The notes beneath the pieces are model-generated. The model was given only the letters and a program-made list of their open reading frames with translations, had not been told where the DNA came from and searched no databases. Below are positions 52,824 through 61,095 of a DNA stretch of 64,000 bases, piece after piece (the first letter of the stretch is position 1; each line of letters starts with the position of its first letter). Source of the DNA: Enterococcus_I eurekensis (GTDB lineage Bacteria; Bacillota; Bacilli; Lactobacillales; Enterococcaceae); assembly GCF_042654605.1 (NCBI RefSeq), contig NZ_JBHSGT010000056.1, forward strand, positions 30,715 through 94,714, given 5' to 3'. Made by a program: the position numbers and the translations under genes.

Positions 52824-52862
52824 AGACAGCTTGAAGGGACGTCTTCAAGCTGTCTTTTTTTC
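52824..52862 (+). terminator. Rho-independent terminator after xpt
   Basis: A perfect 13-bp stem, AGACAGCTTGAAG (52824-52836) with its complement at 52843-52855, and a run of T. Confidence 0.93.
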
Positions 52863-52889
52863 GAAACAGAACAGTATTTCACTTAAAAA

Positions 52890-52899
52890 ACGAACGATT
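52890..52899 (+). promoter_or_regulatory. PurBox (PurR site) upstream of purE
   Basis: ACGAACGATT resembles the lactococcal/streptococcal PurBox core (CCGAACWWT). It starts 67 bp before the -10 of the purE promoter, which puts it near -76, the position where PurR activates transcription in Lactococcus. An identical copy at the same distance precedes purS. Confidence 0.7.
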
Positions 52900-52933
52900 G
52901 TTGATTTATTTGATTGTAATGTACGATTAATTT

Positions 52934-52962
52934 TTGACTTCATCGTTTAAGGTTGCTAGAAT
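52934..52962 (+). promoter_or_regulatory. Promoter for purEK
   Basis: TTGACT (52934-52939), a 17-bp spacer and TAGAAT (52957-52962) with a TGC extension. Confidence 0.8.
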
Positions 52963-52994
52963 ACGGATATCGAATATAAAAAGGGGTAAAATAA

Positions 52995-53483
52995 ATGAAT
53001 CCACAAGTTGCAGTCATTATGGGAAGTATTTCAGATTGGGAAACGATGAAAGAGGCCTGTGCTCAATTAGACTTCTATGGTATTGAATATGAGAAAAAAG
53101 TTGTTTCTGCTCATAGAACGCCCGATTTAATGTTTAAGTATGCTGAAGGAGCAAGGGACCGAGGGATTAAAGTGATTATTGCAGGAGCTGGCGGGGCCGC
53201 GCATTTACCAGGAATGGTTGCAGCTAAGACGACTTTACCGGTAATTGGTGTTCCTGTTCAATCACGAGCACTCAGTGGTTGGGATTCATTATTATCCATT
53301 GTCCAAATGCCAGCGGGTGTCCCAGTTGCCACAACCGCAATTGGAAAAGCGGGAGCAAATAATGCGGGGATTCTTGCAGTTCAAATGCTTTCGATGTATG
53401 ATTTAACTATAGCAAGAAAACTTTCAGATCGAAGACAAGAAATGGAAGAAATGGTAATAGAAAGTAGTGATCAACTTGGTTAA
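52995..53483 (+). CDS. purE: N5-carboxyaminoimidazole ribonucleotide mutase PurE
   Basis: 162 residues. It converts N5-CAIR to CAIR in purine synthesis. The class I PurE pattern is clear: VAVIMGSISDWETMKEACAQL, VSAHRTPDLMFKYAE (with the catalytic His), IIAGAGGAAHLPGMVAAKT and GVPVQSRALSGWDSLLSIVQMPAGVPVAT. It overlaps purK by 17 bp. AAAGGGG is upstream of the ATG. Class I is confirmed by the presence of purK. Confidence 0.97.
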   Translation: MNPQVAVIMGSISDWETMKEACAQLDFYGIEYEKKVVSAHRTPDLMFKYAEGARDRGIKVIIAGAGGAAHLPGMVAAKTTLPVIGVPVQSRALSGWDSLLSIVQMPAGVPVATTAIGKAGANNAGILAVQMLSMYDLTIARKLSDRRQEMEEMVIESSDQLG

Positions 53484-54597
53484 TCCGTTAATGCCAGGCG
53501 CGACAATTGGTATCATTGGTGGCGGGCAATTAGGAAGAATGTTAACAATGAGTGCGAAAAAAATGGGCTTTCAAGTTGGGGTTTTAGACCCAGCAGAAAA
53601 TTGTCCCACTGCTCAAATTGCTGATTGGCATATCTTAGCTGATTATGATGATGTCTTAGCTTTAGAAGAAATGGCTAGACGTAGTGATGTAGTGACTTAT
53701 GAATTTGAAAACGTCAATGTTGAAGCGCTAGCGGCGATTACAGAACAAGTTCCAGTCCCTCAAGGAACAGATTTATTAGCGATTACGCAAGATCGCTTAT
53801 TAGAGAAATCTTTTTTGGAAGCAAATAATATTGTGATTGCGCCTTATGCGACAATTATCAGCCCAACTGATATCCAAGACGCGATTGAAAGTATTGGCTA
53901 TCCTTGTGTCTTAAAAACAACTCGTGGTGGTTATGACGGTAAAGGTCAATATGTTTTAAAAGATATGAGTGATTTAGCGCCTTCGATGAATTTACTACGT
54001 ACAGGAACTTGTGAACTTGAAGCTTGGATTCCTTTTGAAAAAGAACTTTCTGTAATTGTTGCAGGAAATGGTGAGGAGTTTACAACATTCCCAATTGTTG
54101 AAAATATTCATCGCAATAATATTTTATATCAAACGATTGCTCCGGCAAATGTTCCTTTAGATGTCTCAAATGAGATTGCACGAATTGCAAAAGTCATTGC
54201 TAAGGCGCTAAATTTACATGGTGTTCTGGCAATTGAACTCTTTTTAACCGAATCTGGTAGTATTTATGTCAATGAATTAGCACCAAGACCACATAATTCT
54301 GGGCATTATTCAATTGAAGCTTGTAATATGAGTCAATTTGATGCGCATATTCGTGGGGTCTGTGGTTGGCCTTTAGGTGAGGTTGAGTTACTATCACCAG
54401 CAATTATGATCAATGTTTTAGGCGAGGAACTTGAAAGAAGTTACCAACAAATCAGTCAGCAACCACAATGGCAATTTCATTATTACGGCAAGGGAGAAGC
54501 AAAAACAGGTCGTAAAATGGGACATATTACAATTACAACGAATGATTTAGAACAAACAAAAAAAGAAATTGATGAAACGAATGTTTGGCCGAATTAA
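53467..54597 (+). CDS. purK: N5-carboxyaminoimidazole ribonucleotide synthetase PurK
   Basis: 376 residues in the longest form. An ATP-grasp enzyme that makes N5-CAIR from AIR, ATP and bicarbonate. GATIGIIGGGQLGRMLTMSA at the N-terminus, YEFENVN, VLKTTRGGYDGKGQYVL and VNELAPRPHNSGHYSIEACNMSQFD are typical. The start is ambiguous: a GTG at 53467 and a TTG at 53476 lie within purE, and no good ribosome site is visible, so coupling with purE is likely. A terminator ends the purEK unit. Confidence 0.95.
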   Translation: MINLVNPLMPGATIGIIGGGQLGRMLTMSAKKMGFQVGVLDPAENCPTAQIADWHILADYDDVLALEEMARRSDVVTYEFENVNVEALAAITEQVPVPQGTDLLAITQDRLLEKSFLEANNIVIAPYATIISPTDIQDAIESIGYPCVLKTTRGGYDGKGQYVLKDMSDLAPSMNLLRTGTCELEAWIPFEKELSVIVAGNGEEFTTFPIVENIHRNNILYQTIAPANVPLDVSNEIARIAKVIAKALNLHGVLAIELFLTESGSIYVNELAPRPHNSGHYSIEACNMSQFDAHIRGVCGWPLGEVELLSPAIMINVLGEELERSYQQISQQPQWQFHYYGKGEAKTGRKMGHITITTNDLEQTKKEIDETNVWPN

Positions 54598-54616
54598 AAT
54601 AACTAAATACAAAAGA

Positions 54617-54659
54617 AAACACCCTTAAAGACGAATGTTCCGTTCTTAAGGGTGTTTTT
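54617..54659 (+). terminator. Rho-independent terminator after purK
   Basis: A perfect 12-bp stem, AAACACCCTTAA (54617-54628) with its complement at 54646-54657, then TT. It splits the purine genes into two transcripts. Confidence 0.9.
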
Positions 54660-54680
54660 GTATTCGAAATCAATCGAAAC

Positions 54681-54690
54681 ACGAACGATT
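54681..54690 (+). promoter_or_regulatory. PurBox (PurR site) upstream of purS
   Basis: ACGAACGATT, identical to the copy before purE and again 67 bp before the -10 box. A TTCGG motif follows (54692-54696) and could be a second half-site. A reversed AATCGTTCGG copy occurs in the leader at 54816-54825. Confidence 0.7.
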
Positions 54691-54723
54691 ATTCGGCAAT
54701 GTATATTTAATGTAAATATTTTG

Positions 54724-54753
54724 TTGACCGGTTATTCATTGGATTGTTACAAT
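54724..54753 (+). promoter_or_regulatory. Promoter for purSQLFMNHD
   Basis: TTGACC (54724-54729), an 18-bp spacer and TACAAT (54748-54753) with a TGT extension. The leader before purS is about 105 nt and shows no G-box riboswitch. Confidence 0.8.
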
Positions 54754-54865
54754 GAAGCCATCAAATAGAGGACGAAAGCTAGTTAATACCGATTATTGAA
54801 GAATGGTGAGTTGAGAATCGTTCGGATAATTAGGTGAAGTAGCGCCTCACAAAGGAGAAGAGCAA

Positions 54866-55120
54866 ATGTATTTTGTAAAAGTTTATGTTACTTACAAGGA
54901 ATCAGTATTAGACCCACAAGGAGAAGCAGTTAAAGGTGCGGTTCATCGTTTAGGCTACACAGAAGTGGAAGATATTCGTATTGGTAAGTATTTTGAAATA
55001 AAAATTGCAAAATCAGATCGTCCCGTTGAAGAAATGATTGAAGAAGTTTGTGACAAGTTATTAGCGAATGTCAATATGGAAACATATCGTTATGAAATTC
55101 AAACACTGGAGGAAGCATAA
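54866..55120 (+). CDS. purS: Phosphoribosylformylglycinamidine synthase subunit PurS
   Basis: 84 residues, the usual size. The small bridging subunit of the PurLQS complex. The sequence MYFVKVYVTYKESVLDPQGEAV with LGYTEVEDIRIGKYFEI and the C-terminal MIEEVCDKLLANVNMETYRYEI fits the family closely. AAAGGAG precedes the ATG. First gene of the main purine operon. Confidence 0.95.
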   Translation: MYFVKVYVTYKESVLDPQGEAVKGAVHRLGYTEVEDIRIGKYFEIKIAKSDRPVEEMIEEVCDKLLANVNMETYRYEIQTLEEA

Positions 55121-55121
55121 C

Positions 55122-55796
55122 ATGAAATTTGCGGTCATTGTTTTTCCAGGTTCTAATTGTGACCTTGATTTACTTTGGGCAATCAAAGATGTCATGGGGG
55201 CAGAAGCAGAATATGTACGTCATGATGCAACAAGCTTAGAAGGCTTTGATGGCGTCTTATTACCAGGTGGTTTTTCATATGGCGATTATTTACGTTGTGG
55301 AGCGATTGCTCGTTTTTCAAATATTATGTCAGAAGTGATTCGTTTTGCGGATGAAGGCAAACCAGTTTTTGGAACGTGTAATGGTTTCCAAGTATTGACT
55401 GAAGCGGGTCTTTTACCGGGTGTATTAAAACGTAATGAATCACTACATTTCATTTGTAAAACCATTCCTCTAGAAGTTGTTAATAATCAAACGAAATTTA
55501 CTTCTGAATATGAAGCCAATCAAGTGTTGCAATTGCCGATTGCTCATGGTGAAGGTAATTATTATTGTGATGAAGCAACATTAAAAGAATTAGAAGAAAA
55601 CAACCAAATCGTCTTTAAGTATCAAGATAACGTGAATGGTAGTCTAAAAAATATCGCGGGTATTACGAATAAAGCAGGGAATGTTTTAGGAATGATGCCT
55701 CATCCAGAAAGAGCAATGGAAGAATTACTTGGCTCAACGGATGGAAAAAAATTCTTTGCATCAATTTTGAAGAACTTTGGAAAGGTGACTGTATAA
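55122..55796 (+). CDS. purQ: Phosphoribosylformylglycinamidine synthase subunit PurQ (glutaminase)
   Basis: 224 residues. It supplies ammonia from glutamine to PurL. The N-terminus reads KFAVIVFPGSNCDLDLLWAI. The catalytic Cys is in VFGTCNGFQVLTEAGLLPG, and the His-Glu pair is in MMPHPERAMEEL. The long frame opens at 55068 inside purS, but GGAGG near 55108 fits the ATG at 55122, one base after the purS stop. purL begins immediately after its stop codon. Confidence 0.97.
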   Translation: MKFAVIVFPGSNCDLDLLWAIKDVMGAEAEYVRHDATSLEGFDGVLLPGGFSYGDYLRCGAIARFSNIMSEVIRFADEGKPVFGTCNGFQVLTEAGLLPGVLKRNESLHFICKTIPLEVVNNQTKFTSEYEANQVLQLPIAHGEGNYYCDEATLKELEENNQIVFKYQDNVNGSLKNIAGITNKAGNVLGMMPHPERAMEELLGSTDGKKFFASILKNFGKVTV

Positions 55797-58019
55797 ATGA
55801 ATAAAGTAATGGAGCCAACACCGCAAGAAATTAAGGATCGTAAAATTTATGCTGAGTGGGGACTAACAGACGAAGAATACAGTTTAATCTCAGAAAAAAT
55901 TTTAAATCGTTTGCCGAACTATACTGAAACAGGGCTTTTCTCAGTTATGTGGAGTGAACATTGTTCATATAAAAATTCGAAACCGGTTTTACGTAAATTC
56001 CCAACTACTGGAGAACACGTATTACAAGGACCGGGCGAAGGTGCAGGAATTGTTGATATCGGTGACGGACAAGCAGTCGTGTTTAAAGCAGAAAGCCATA
56101 ATCACCCTTCAGCTGTTGAACCTTATGAAGGTGCAGCTACAGGTGTCGGTGGAATTATTCGTGATATTTTCAGTATGGGTGCTAGACCCATTGCAATGTT
56201 AAACTCTTTACGTTTTGGTGAATTAGACAACGATCGTACAAAATATTTATTTGAAGAAATCGTTGCTGGGATTGGTGGTTATGGTAACTGTATTGGTATT
56301 CCTACAATCGGCGGAGAGATTCAATTTGATGCCGTTTATGAAAAAAATCCATTGGTCAATGCGATGTGTGTCGGCTTAATTGACCATAAAGACATTCAAA
56401 AAGGTCAAGCCAAAGGAATCGGGAACTCGATTATGTACGTTGGTGCGAAAACGGGACGCGATGGGATTCATGGTGCAACTTTTTCTTCTGAAGAATTTGT
56501 TGAAGGGGAAGAGCAACAACGTTCAGCGGTTCAAGTTGGTGATCCATTCTTAGAAAAATTATTAATGGATGCTTGTTTAGAATTAATTTTAGAACATAGT
56601 GATATTTTAGTCGGAATCCAAGATATGGGTGCAGCGGGTCTTGTTTCATCAAGTTCAGAAATGGCTTCAAAAGCTGGTTCAGGCTTAAAATTATACTTAG
56701 ATGATGTGCCACAGCGTGAAACAAATATGACTCCTTATGAAATGATGTTATCAGAATCTCAAGAACGCATGCTTCTATGTGTCAAACAAGGTGCAGAGCA
56801 ACAAGTCATTGATTTATTTGAAAAATATGAGTTAGATGCGGTGAATATTGGTGTCGTAACAGATGATGGACAATACCGCTTGTATCATAATGATATCGAA
56901 GTCGCAAACTTACCAGTTGATGCTTTGGCAGAAGATGCACCAACTTACTACAAAGAATACCAAGAACCTGCCCGAATTGCTGAATTTGCACAAATGGATA
57001 ACTTCATTCCAACTGTAATAAGTGCCAATGAGACGTTACTAAATTTATTACAACAATCAACAATTGCTTCTAAAAAATTAGTTTATGAAACGTTTGATTC
57101 AAAAGTTCGTACAAATACCGTTGTTGGACCTGGCAGTGATGCTGCTGTTTTACGTGTACGTGGTACGAACAAAGCGTTAGCGATGACGATGGATTGTAAT
57201 AGTCGTTATTTATATTTGAATCCTGAAATTGGTGGACAAATTGCTGTTGCGGAAGCCGCACGTAATATTGTTGCTTCTGGTGGGAAACCATTAGCAATTA
57301 CAGATTGCTTAAACTTTGGTTCACCAGATAAACCAGAAGGATTCTGGGAATTATGGACAGCTGCTGACGGTATTTCAGAAGCATGCCGTACATTATCAAC
57401 ACCAGTTATTTCAGGTAACGTTTCATTATACAATGAAACAAATGGTCAATCAGTTTATCCAACACCAGTCATTGGAATGGTTGGACTAATTGAAGATGTT
57501 GCCCATATTACAACACAAGATTTCACAACAGCCGGTGATTTGATTTATGTTGTGGGTCAAACATTTGCTGACTTTAACGGTAGTGAAATTCAAAAGATGC
57601 AATTAGGTAAAATTGAAGGGAAATTAATGAACTTTGATTTAGCAACAGAAAAAGCTAATCAAGACATCGTTTTAGCAGCCATTCAAGCAGACCTTGTGGC
57701 AAGCGCTCATGATTGTAGTGAAGGTGGCTTAGCTGTGGCGATTGCGGAATCCGCTTTTGGTAACCAATTTGGTGTAGATGTTAAAGTTGATTTAGTGAAG
57801 GAAGAATTATTTGCTGAAACGCAATCACGTTTCATTCTAAGTGTTTCTCCAGAAAATCAAGTTGCTTTTGAAACATTGGTTGGTAATCAAGCAACAGCGA
57901 TTGGTCAAGTAACCAATACAGGAAAATTGGCAATTACTGCAAAAGATGCGGCGATTGAATTAGTTACAAGTGAAGCTAAACAAGTTTGGGAGGACGCACT
58001 TTCATGTCAACTGAAATAA
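55797..58019 (+). CDS. purL: Phosphoribosylformylglycinamidine synthase subunit PurL
   Basis: 740 residues, the small-PurL type used with PurQ and PurS. It makes FGAM from FGAR, ATP and ammonia. MWSEHCSYKNSKPVL with the conserved His, VFKAESHNHPSAVEPYEGAATGVGGIIRD, SMGARPIA and the second half DCSEGGLAVAIAESAFG are visible. AAAGGTGA lies before the ATG, which directly abuts the purQ stop. Its end overlaps purF by 16 bp. Confidence 0.97.
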   Translation: MNKVMEPTPQEIKDRKIYAEWGLTDEEYSLISEKILNRLPNYTETGLFSVMWSEHCSYKNSKPVLRKFPTTGEHVLQGPGEGAGIVDIGDGQAVVFKAESHNHPSAVEPYEGAATGVGGIIRDIFSMGARPIAMLNSLRFGELDNDRTKYLFEEIVAGIGGYGNCIGIPTIGGEIQFDAVYEKNPLVNAMCVGLIDHKDIQKGQAKGIGNSIMYVGAKTGRDGIHGATFSSEEFVEGEEQQRSAVQVGDPFLEKLLMDACLELILEHSDILVGIQDMGAAGLVSSSSEMASKAGSGLKLYLDDVPQRETNMTPYEMMLSESQERMLLCVKQGAEQQVIDLFEKYELDAVNIGVVTDDGQYRLYHNDIEVANLPVDALAEDAPTYYKEYQEPARIAEFAQMDNFIPTVISANETLLNLLQQSTIASKKLVYETFDSKVRTNTVVGPGSDAAVLRVRGTNKALAMTMDCNSRYLYLNPEIGGQIAVAEAARNIVASGGKPLAITDCLNFGSPDKPEGFWELWTAADGISEACRTLSTPVISGNVSLYNETNGQSVYPTPVIGMVGLIEDVAHITTQDFTTAGDLIYVVGQTFADFNGSEIQKMQLGKIEGKLMNFDLATEKANQDIVLAAIQADLVASAHDCSEGGLAVAIAESAFGNQFGVDVKVDLVKEELFAETQSRFILSVSPENQVAFETLVGNQATAIGQVTNTGKLAITAKDAAIELVTSEAKQVWEDALSCQLK

Positions 58020-59443
58020 AAAGTTTAAATGAAGAATGCGGGATCTTTGGTGTCTGGGGACACCAAGATGCCGCTCGCGTCACTTATTTTGGCCTACATA
58101 ATTTACAGCATCGTGGTCAAGAAGGTGCGGGAATTGTTTCAAATGAAGAAGGACAATTACATGGCTATCGTGGATTAGGCCTATTATCTGAAGTTTTTGC
58201 GAACGAAAAAAGACTCAGCAAATTATACGGTAATGCAGCGATTGGTCATGTTCGTTATGCCACTTCTGGTAATGGTCATGTTGATAATATTCAACCGTTC
58301 TTATTTCGTTTTTTTGATAGCCAAGTGAGCCTTGCCCATAATGGCAATCTAACCAACGCTAAAACTTTACGTCGTGAACTTGAAGAACAAGGAGCAATCT
58401 TTCACTCTAGTTCAGATACAGAAATTTTAATGCATCTAATCCGTAAAAGTAATGCGCCAACTTTTTTAGATCGTTTAAAAGAAAGCTTAAATATTGTAAA
58501 AGGCGGATTTGCTTATATTTTAATGACTGAAAGCGCAATGTATGCAGCGCTTGATCCAAATGGTTTCCGACCATTATCAATTGGTCAAATGAAAAATGGA
58601 TCGTATGTGATTGCCTCTGAGACGTGTGCTTTAGAAGCGATTGGAGCATCGTTTGTATGTGATGTCCAACCAGGGGAAGTTGTTGTAATTGATGATAACG
58701 GTCTAAAAATTGACACGTATACAACTGAAACACAGCATTCAATTTGTTCGATGGAATATATTTATTTTGCAAGACCTGATTCGAATATTGCCGGAGTTAA
58801 TGTTCATACTGCACGTAAAAATATGGGCCGAACATTAGCAAAAGAAGCGCCAATCGAAGCCGATATGGTTATCGGTGTACCAAATTCCTCTCTTTCAGCT
58901 GCCAGTGGTTATGCTGAATTTTCAGGGATTCCTTATGAACTAGGTTTAGTAAAAAATCAATATGTTGCTCGTACATTTATTCAACCAACTCAAGAGTTGC
59001 GCGAACAAGGCGTACGTATGAAGTTGTCTGCCGTACGTGGCGTTGTTGAAGGGAAAAAAGTGATTTTAGTTGATGATTCGATTGTTCGTGGGACAACATC
59101 TCAAAGAATCGTTCAATTGCTAAAAGAGGCAGGAGCGAAAGAGGTTCACCTACGCATTGCATCGCCACCGTTAAAATTCCCTTGTTTTTATGGAATTGAT
59201 ATTAAAACACGCAAAGAATTGATTGCAGCAGATTTAAGTATTGAAGAGATGAATGAACGTTTTGGTTCAGATTCATTAGCATTTTTAAGTGAAGAAGGCT
59301 TAATTTCTTCGATTGGTTTAAAATTTGATGCCCCTTATTCTGGTTTGTGCATGGCCTACTTCAATGGCGATTATCCAACACCATTATATGATTATGAGAA
59401 AAAATACCGTGCATCATTAAAAGAGAACAAAGTGAATTTATAA
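58004..59443 (+). CDS. purF: Amidophosphoribosyltransferase PurF
   Basis: 479 residues. The first committed step: PRPP plus glutamine to phosphoribosylamine. An 11-residue propeptide precedes the nucleophile Cys12 (NEECGIFGVWG), as in the Bacillus enzyme. HRGQEGAGI, the PRTase site VILVDDSIVRGTTSQRIV and NKN-like EQGVRMKLSAVRGVV are present. Of the four cysteines that bind the Fe-S cluster in Bacillus, those in SICSMEYIYFARP and PCFYGID are kept, but the C-terminal CGQC motif reads SGLC, so one ligand is Ser. The longer frame from 57986 is rejected: GGGAGG at 57988-57993 fits the ATG at 58004. Confidence 0.96.
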   Translation: MSTEIKSLNEECGIFGVWGHQDAARVTYFGLHNLQHRGQEGAGIVSNEEGQLHGYRGLGLLSEVFANEKRLSKLYGNAAIGHVRYATSGNGHVDNIQPFLFRFFDSQVSLAHNGNLTNAKTLRRELEEQGAIFHSSSDTEILMHLIRKSNAPTFLDRLKESLNIVKGGFAYILMTESAMYAALDPNGFRPLSIGQMKNGSYVIASETCALEAIGASFVCDVQPGEVVVIDDNGLKIDTYTTETQHSICSMEYIYFARPDSNIAGVNVHTARKNMGRTLAKEAPIEADMVIGVPNSSLSAASGYAEFSGIPYELGLVKNQYVARTFIQPTQELREQGVRMKLSAVRGVVEGKKVILVDDSIVRGTTSQRIVQLLKEAGAKEVHLRIASPPLKFPCFYGIDIKTRKELIAADLSIEEMNERFGSDSLAFLSEEGLISSIGLKFDAPYSGLCMAYFNGDYPTPLYDYEKKYRASLKENKVNL

Positions 59444-59458
59444 TTGGAGGAATGCAAA

Positions 59459-60499
59459 GTGCCGAATGCATATGCAAAAGCAGGCGTCGACGTTGAAGCT
59501 GGCTATGAAGTAGTAGAGCGGATTAAAAAACATGTAAAGAAAACCGAGCGTTTGGGTGTCATGGGTGCTTTAGGTGGCTTTGGTGGCTGTTTTGATTTAA
59601 GTGCCTTGAATGTTAAAGAACCAGTTCTTGTTTCTGGAACGGATGGGGTAGGGACCAAATTAATGGTCGCGATCCAAGAAAATCAACATGATACAATTGG
59701 CATTGATTGTGTAGCCATGTGTGTCAATGATATTGTTGCACAAGGTGCCGAGCCGCTTTATTTCCTTGATTATATTGCAACTGGAAAAAATCATCCAGAA
59801 CGTTTAGAAGCTGTTGTTGCTGGCGTCGCGGAAGGTTGCTTACAAGCCGGCGCTGCTTTAATCGGTGGAGAAACAGCAGAAATGCCAGGTATGTACAGTG
59901 AAAACGATTATGATTTGGCTGGGTTTGCAGTTGGAATTGCCGAAAAATCACAATTAGTCACAGGTGAAAAAATTGCTGTGGGTGATGTTTTAATTGCCTT
60001 ACCTTCGTCAGGAATTCATTCAAATGGTTATTCACTTGTCCGTAAAGTCTTTTTTGAAATGAATCAATTAACCGGCGACAGCATATTAAATGCTAGTCAA
60101 AAAACGGTCAGAGAAGAATTATTGACACCAACTAAAATTTACGTAAAAGAAATTTTACCTTTAGTAAAAGCAGGACTAGTTAACGGTATTGCGCATATTA
60201 CAGGTGGTGGTTTTGTTGAAAATATTCCTCGTATGCTACCAGAAAACTTGACTGTTGAAATTCAATTAGGCTCATGGCCAATCCTACCTATTTTTACAGA
60301 CTTAGAAACATATGGAAAGATTCCGACAATGGAGATGTATGAAATCTTTAATATGGGTGCGGGAATGGTCTTAGCCGTTTCAGTCGATAAAGTAGATGAA
60401 GTTCAGCGTCTACTTAAAGTGGAAAATAGTGAATCTTATGTGATTGGGCAAGTCAAAGCGCAAGCGGATCAAGCAATTGAATGGATTGAAGCAAAATGA
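59459..60499 (+). CDS. purM: Phosphoribosylformylglycinamidine cyclo-ligase PurM
   Basis: 346 residues. It makes AIR from FGAM and ATP. AYAKAGVDVEAGYEVVERIKK, LVSGTDGVGTKLMVA, GIDCVAMCVNDIVAQGAEPLYFLDYIATGK, GGETAEMPGMY and HITGGGFVENIPRML are family hallmarks. The frame opens at a TTG at 59444, but GGAGG at 59446-59450 fits the GTG at 59459, 8 bp away. It overlaps purN by 4 bp (ATGA). Confidence 0.97.
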   Translation: MPNAYAKAGVDVEAGYEVVERIKKHVKKTERLGVMGALGGFGGCFDLSALNVKEPVLVSGTDGVGTKLMVAIQENQHDTIGIDCVAMCVNDIVAQGAEPLYFLDYIATGKNHPERLEAVVAGVAEGCLQAGAALIGGETAEMPGMYSENDYDLAGFAVGIAEKSQLVTGEKIAVGDVLIALPSSGIHSNGYSLVRKVFFEMNQLTGDSILNASQKTVREELLTPTKIYVKEILPLVKAGLVNGIAHITGGGFVENIPRMLPENLTVEIQLGSWPILPIFTDLETYGKIPTMEMYEIFNMGAGMVLAVSVDKVDEVQRLLKVENSESYVIGQVKAQADQAIEWIEAK

Positions 60500-61095
60500 T
60501 GAAAATAGCCATCTTCGCATCGGGCAATGGCAGTAATTTTGAAGCCATTGCTCAGGCGGTTGAAAAACAAGACATTCAAGCTGAAATTGCGGTTCTTTTT
60601 TGTGATCAAAAATCAGCTTTTGTATTAGAGCGTGCAGCTAAATATCAGGTGCCAACGGTATCGTTCTCACCAAAAGATTTTTCGAGTAAAGTCGATTATG
60701 AAAATGAAATTAAACGCATGATGCATGGATTTGACGTCGAGTTAATTGTTTTAGCGGGCTATATGCGGATTGTCGGATTAACATTATTGGAAGCTTTTCC
60801 TAAAAAAATTATCAATCTTCATCCCTCGTTATTACCAAGTTTTCCAGGTTTACATGGGATTCAAGATGCCTTTGATTACGGGGTAAAAGTGAGTGGCATA
60901 ACGATTCATTATATCGATGAAGGCGTTGATACAGGTCCAATTATCGCTCAAGTGCCAACGGAAATCACGGCAGAAGATACATTAGAGAGTTTAGAAGAAA
61001 AGATTCATCAATTGGAACATTATTGGTATCCGAAAGTACTAGGAGAAATTATTCAAAAGGAGTCTTATTCATATGTTAAAAAGAGCGTTAATTAG
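60496..61095 (+). CDS. purN: Phosphoribosylglycinamide formyltransferase PurN
   Basis: 199 residues. It transfers a formyl group from 10-formyl-tetrahydrofolate to GAR. IAIFASGNGSNFEAIAQAVE (phosphate site), LAGYMRIVG, IINLHPSLLPSFPGLHG (with Asn-His of the active site) and GITIHYIDEGVDTGPIIAQ with the catalytic Asp are present. Two tandem ATGs at the start; the first overlaps the purM stop. It overlaps purH by 23 bp. Confidence 0.96.
   Translation: MMKIAIFASGNGSNFEAIAQAVEKQDIQAEIAVLFCDQKSAFVLERAAKYQVPTVSFSPKDFSSKVDYENEIKRMMHGFDVELIVLAGYMRIVGLTLLEAFPKKIINLHPSLLPSFPGLHGIQDAFDYGVKVSGITIHYIDEGVDTGPIIAQVPTEITAEDTLESLEEKIHQLEHYWYPKVLGEIIQKESYSYVKKSVN

Noticed and set aside
54754..54865. G-box (guanine) riboswitch in the purine operon leader
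   Set aside because: The conserved TTTCTACC and P1-P3 arrangement found before xpt is absent here.
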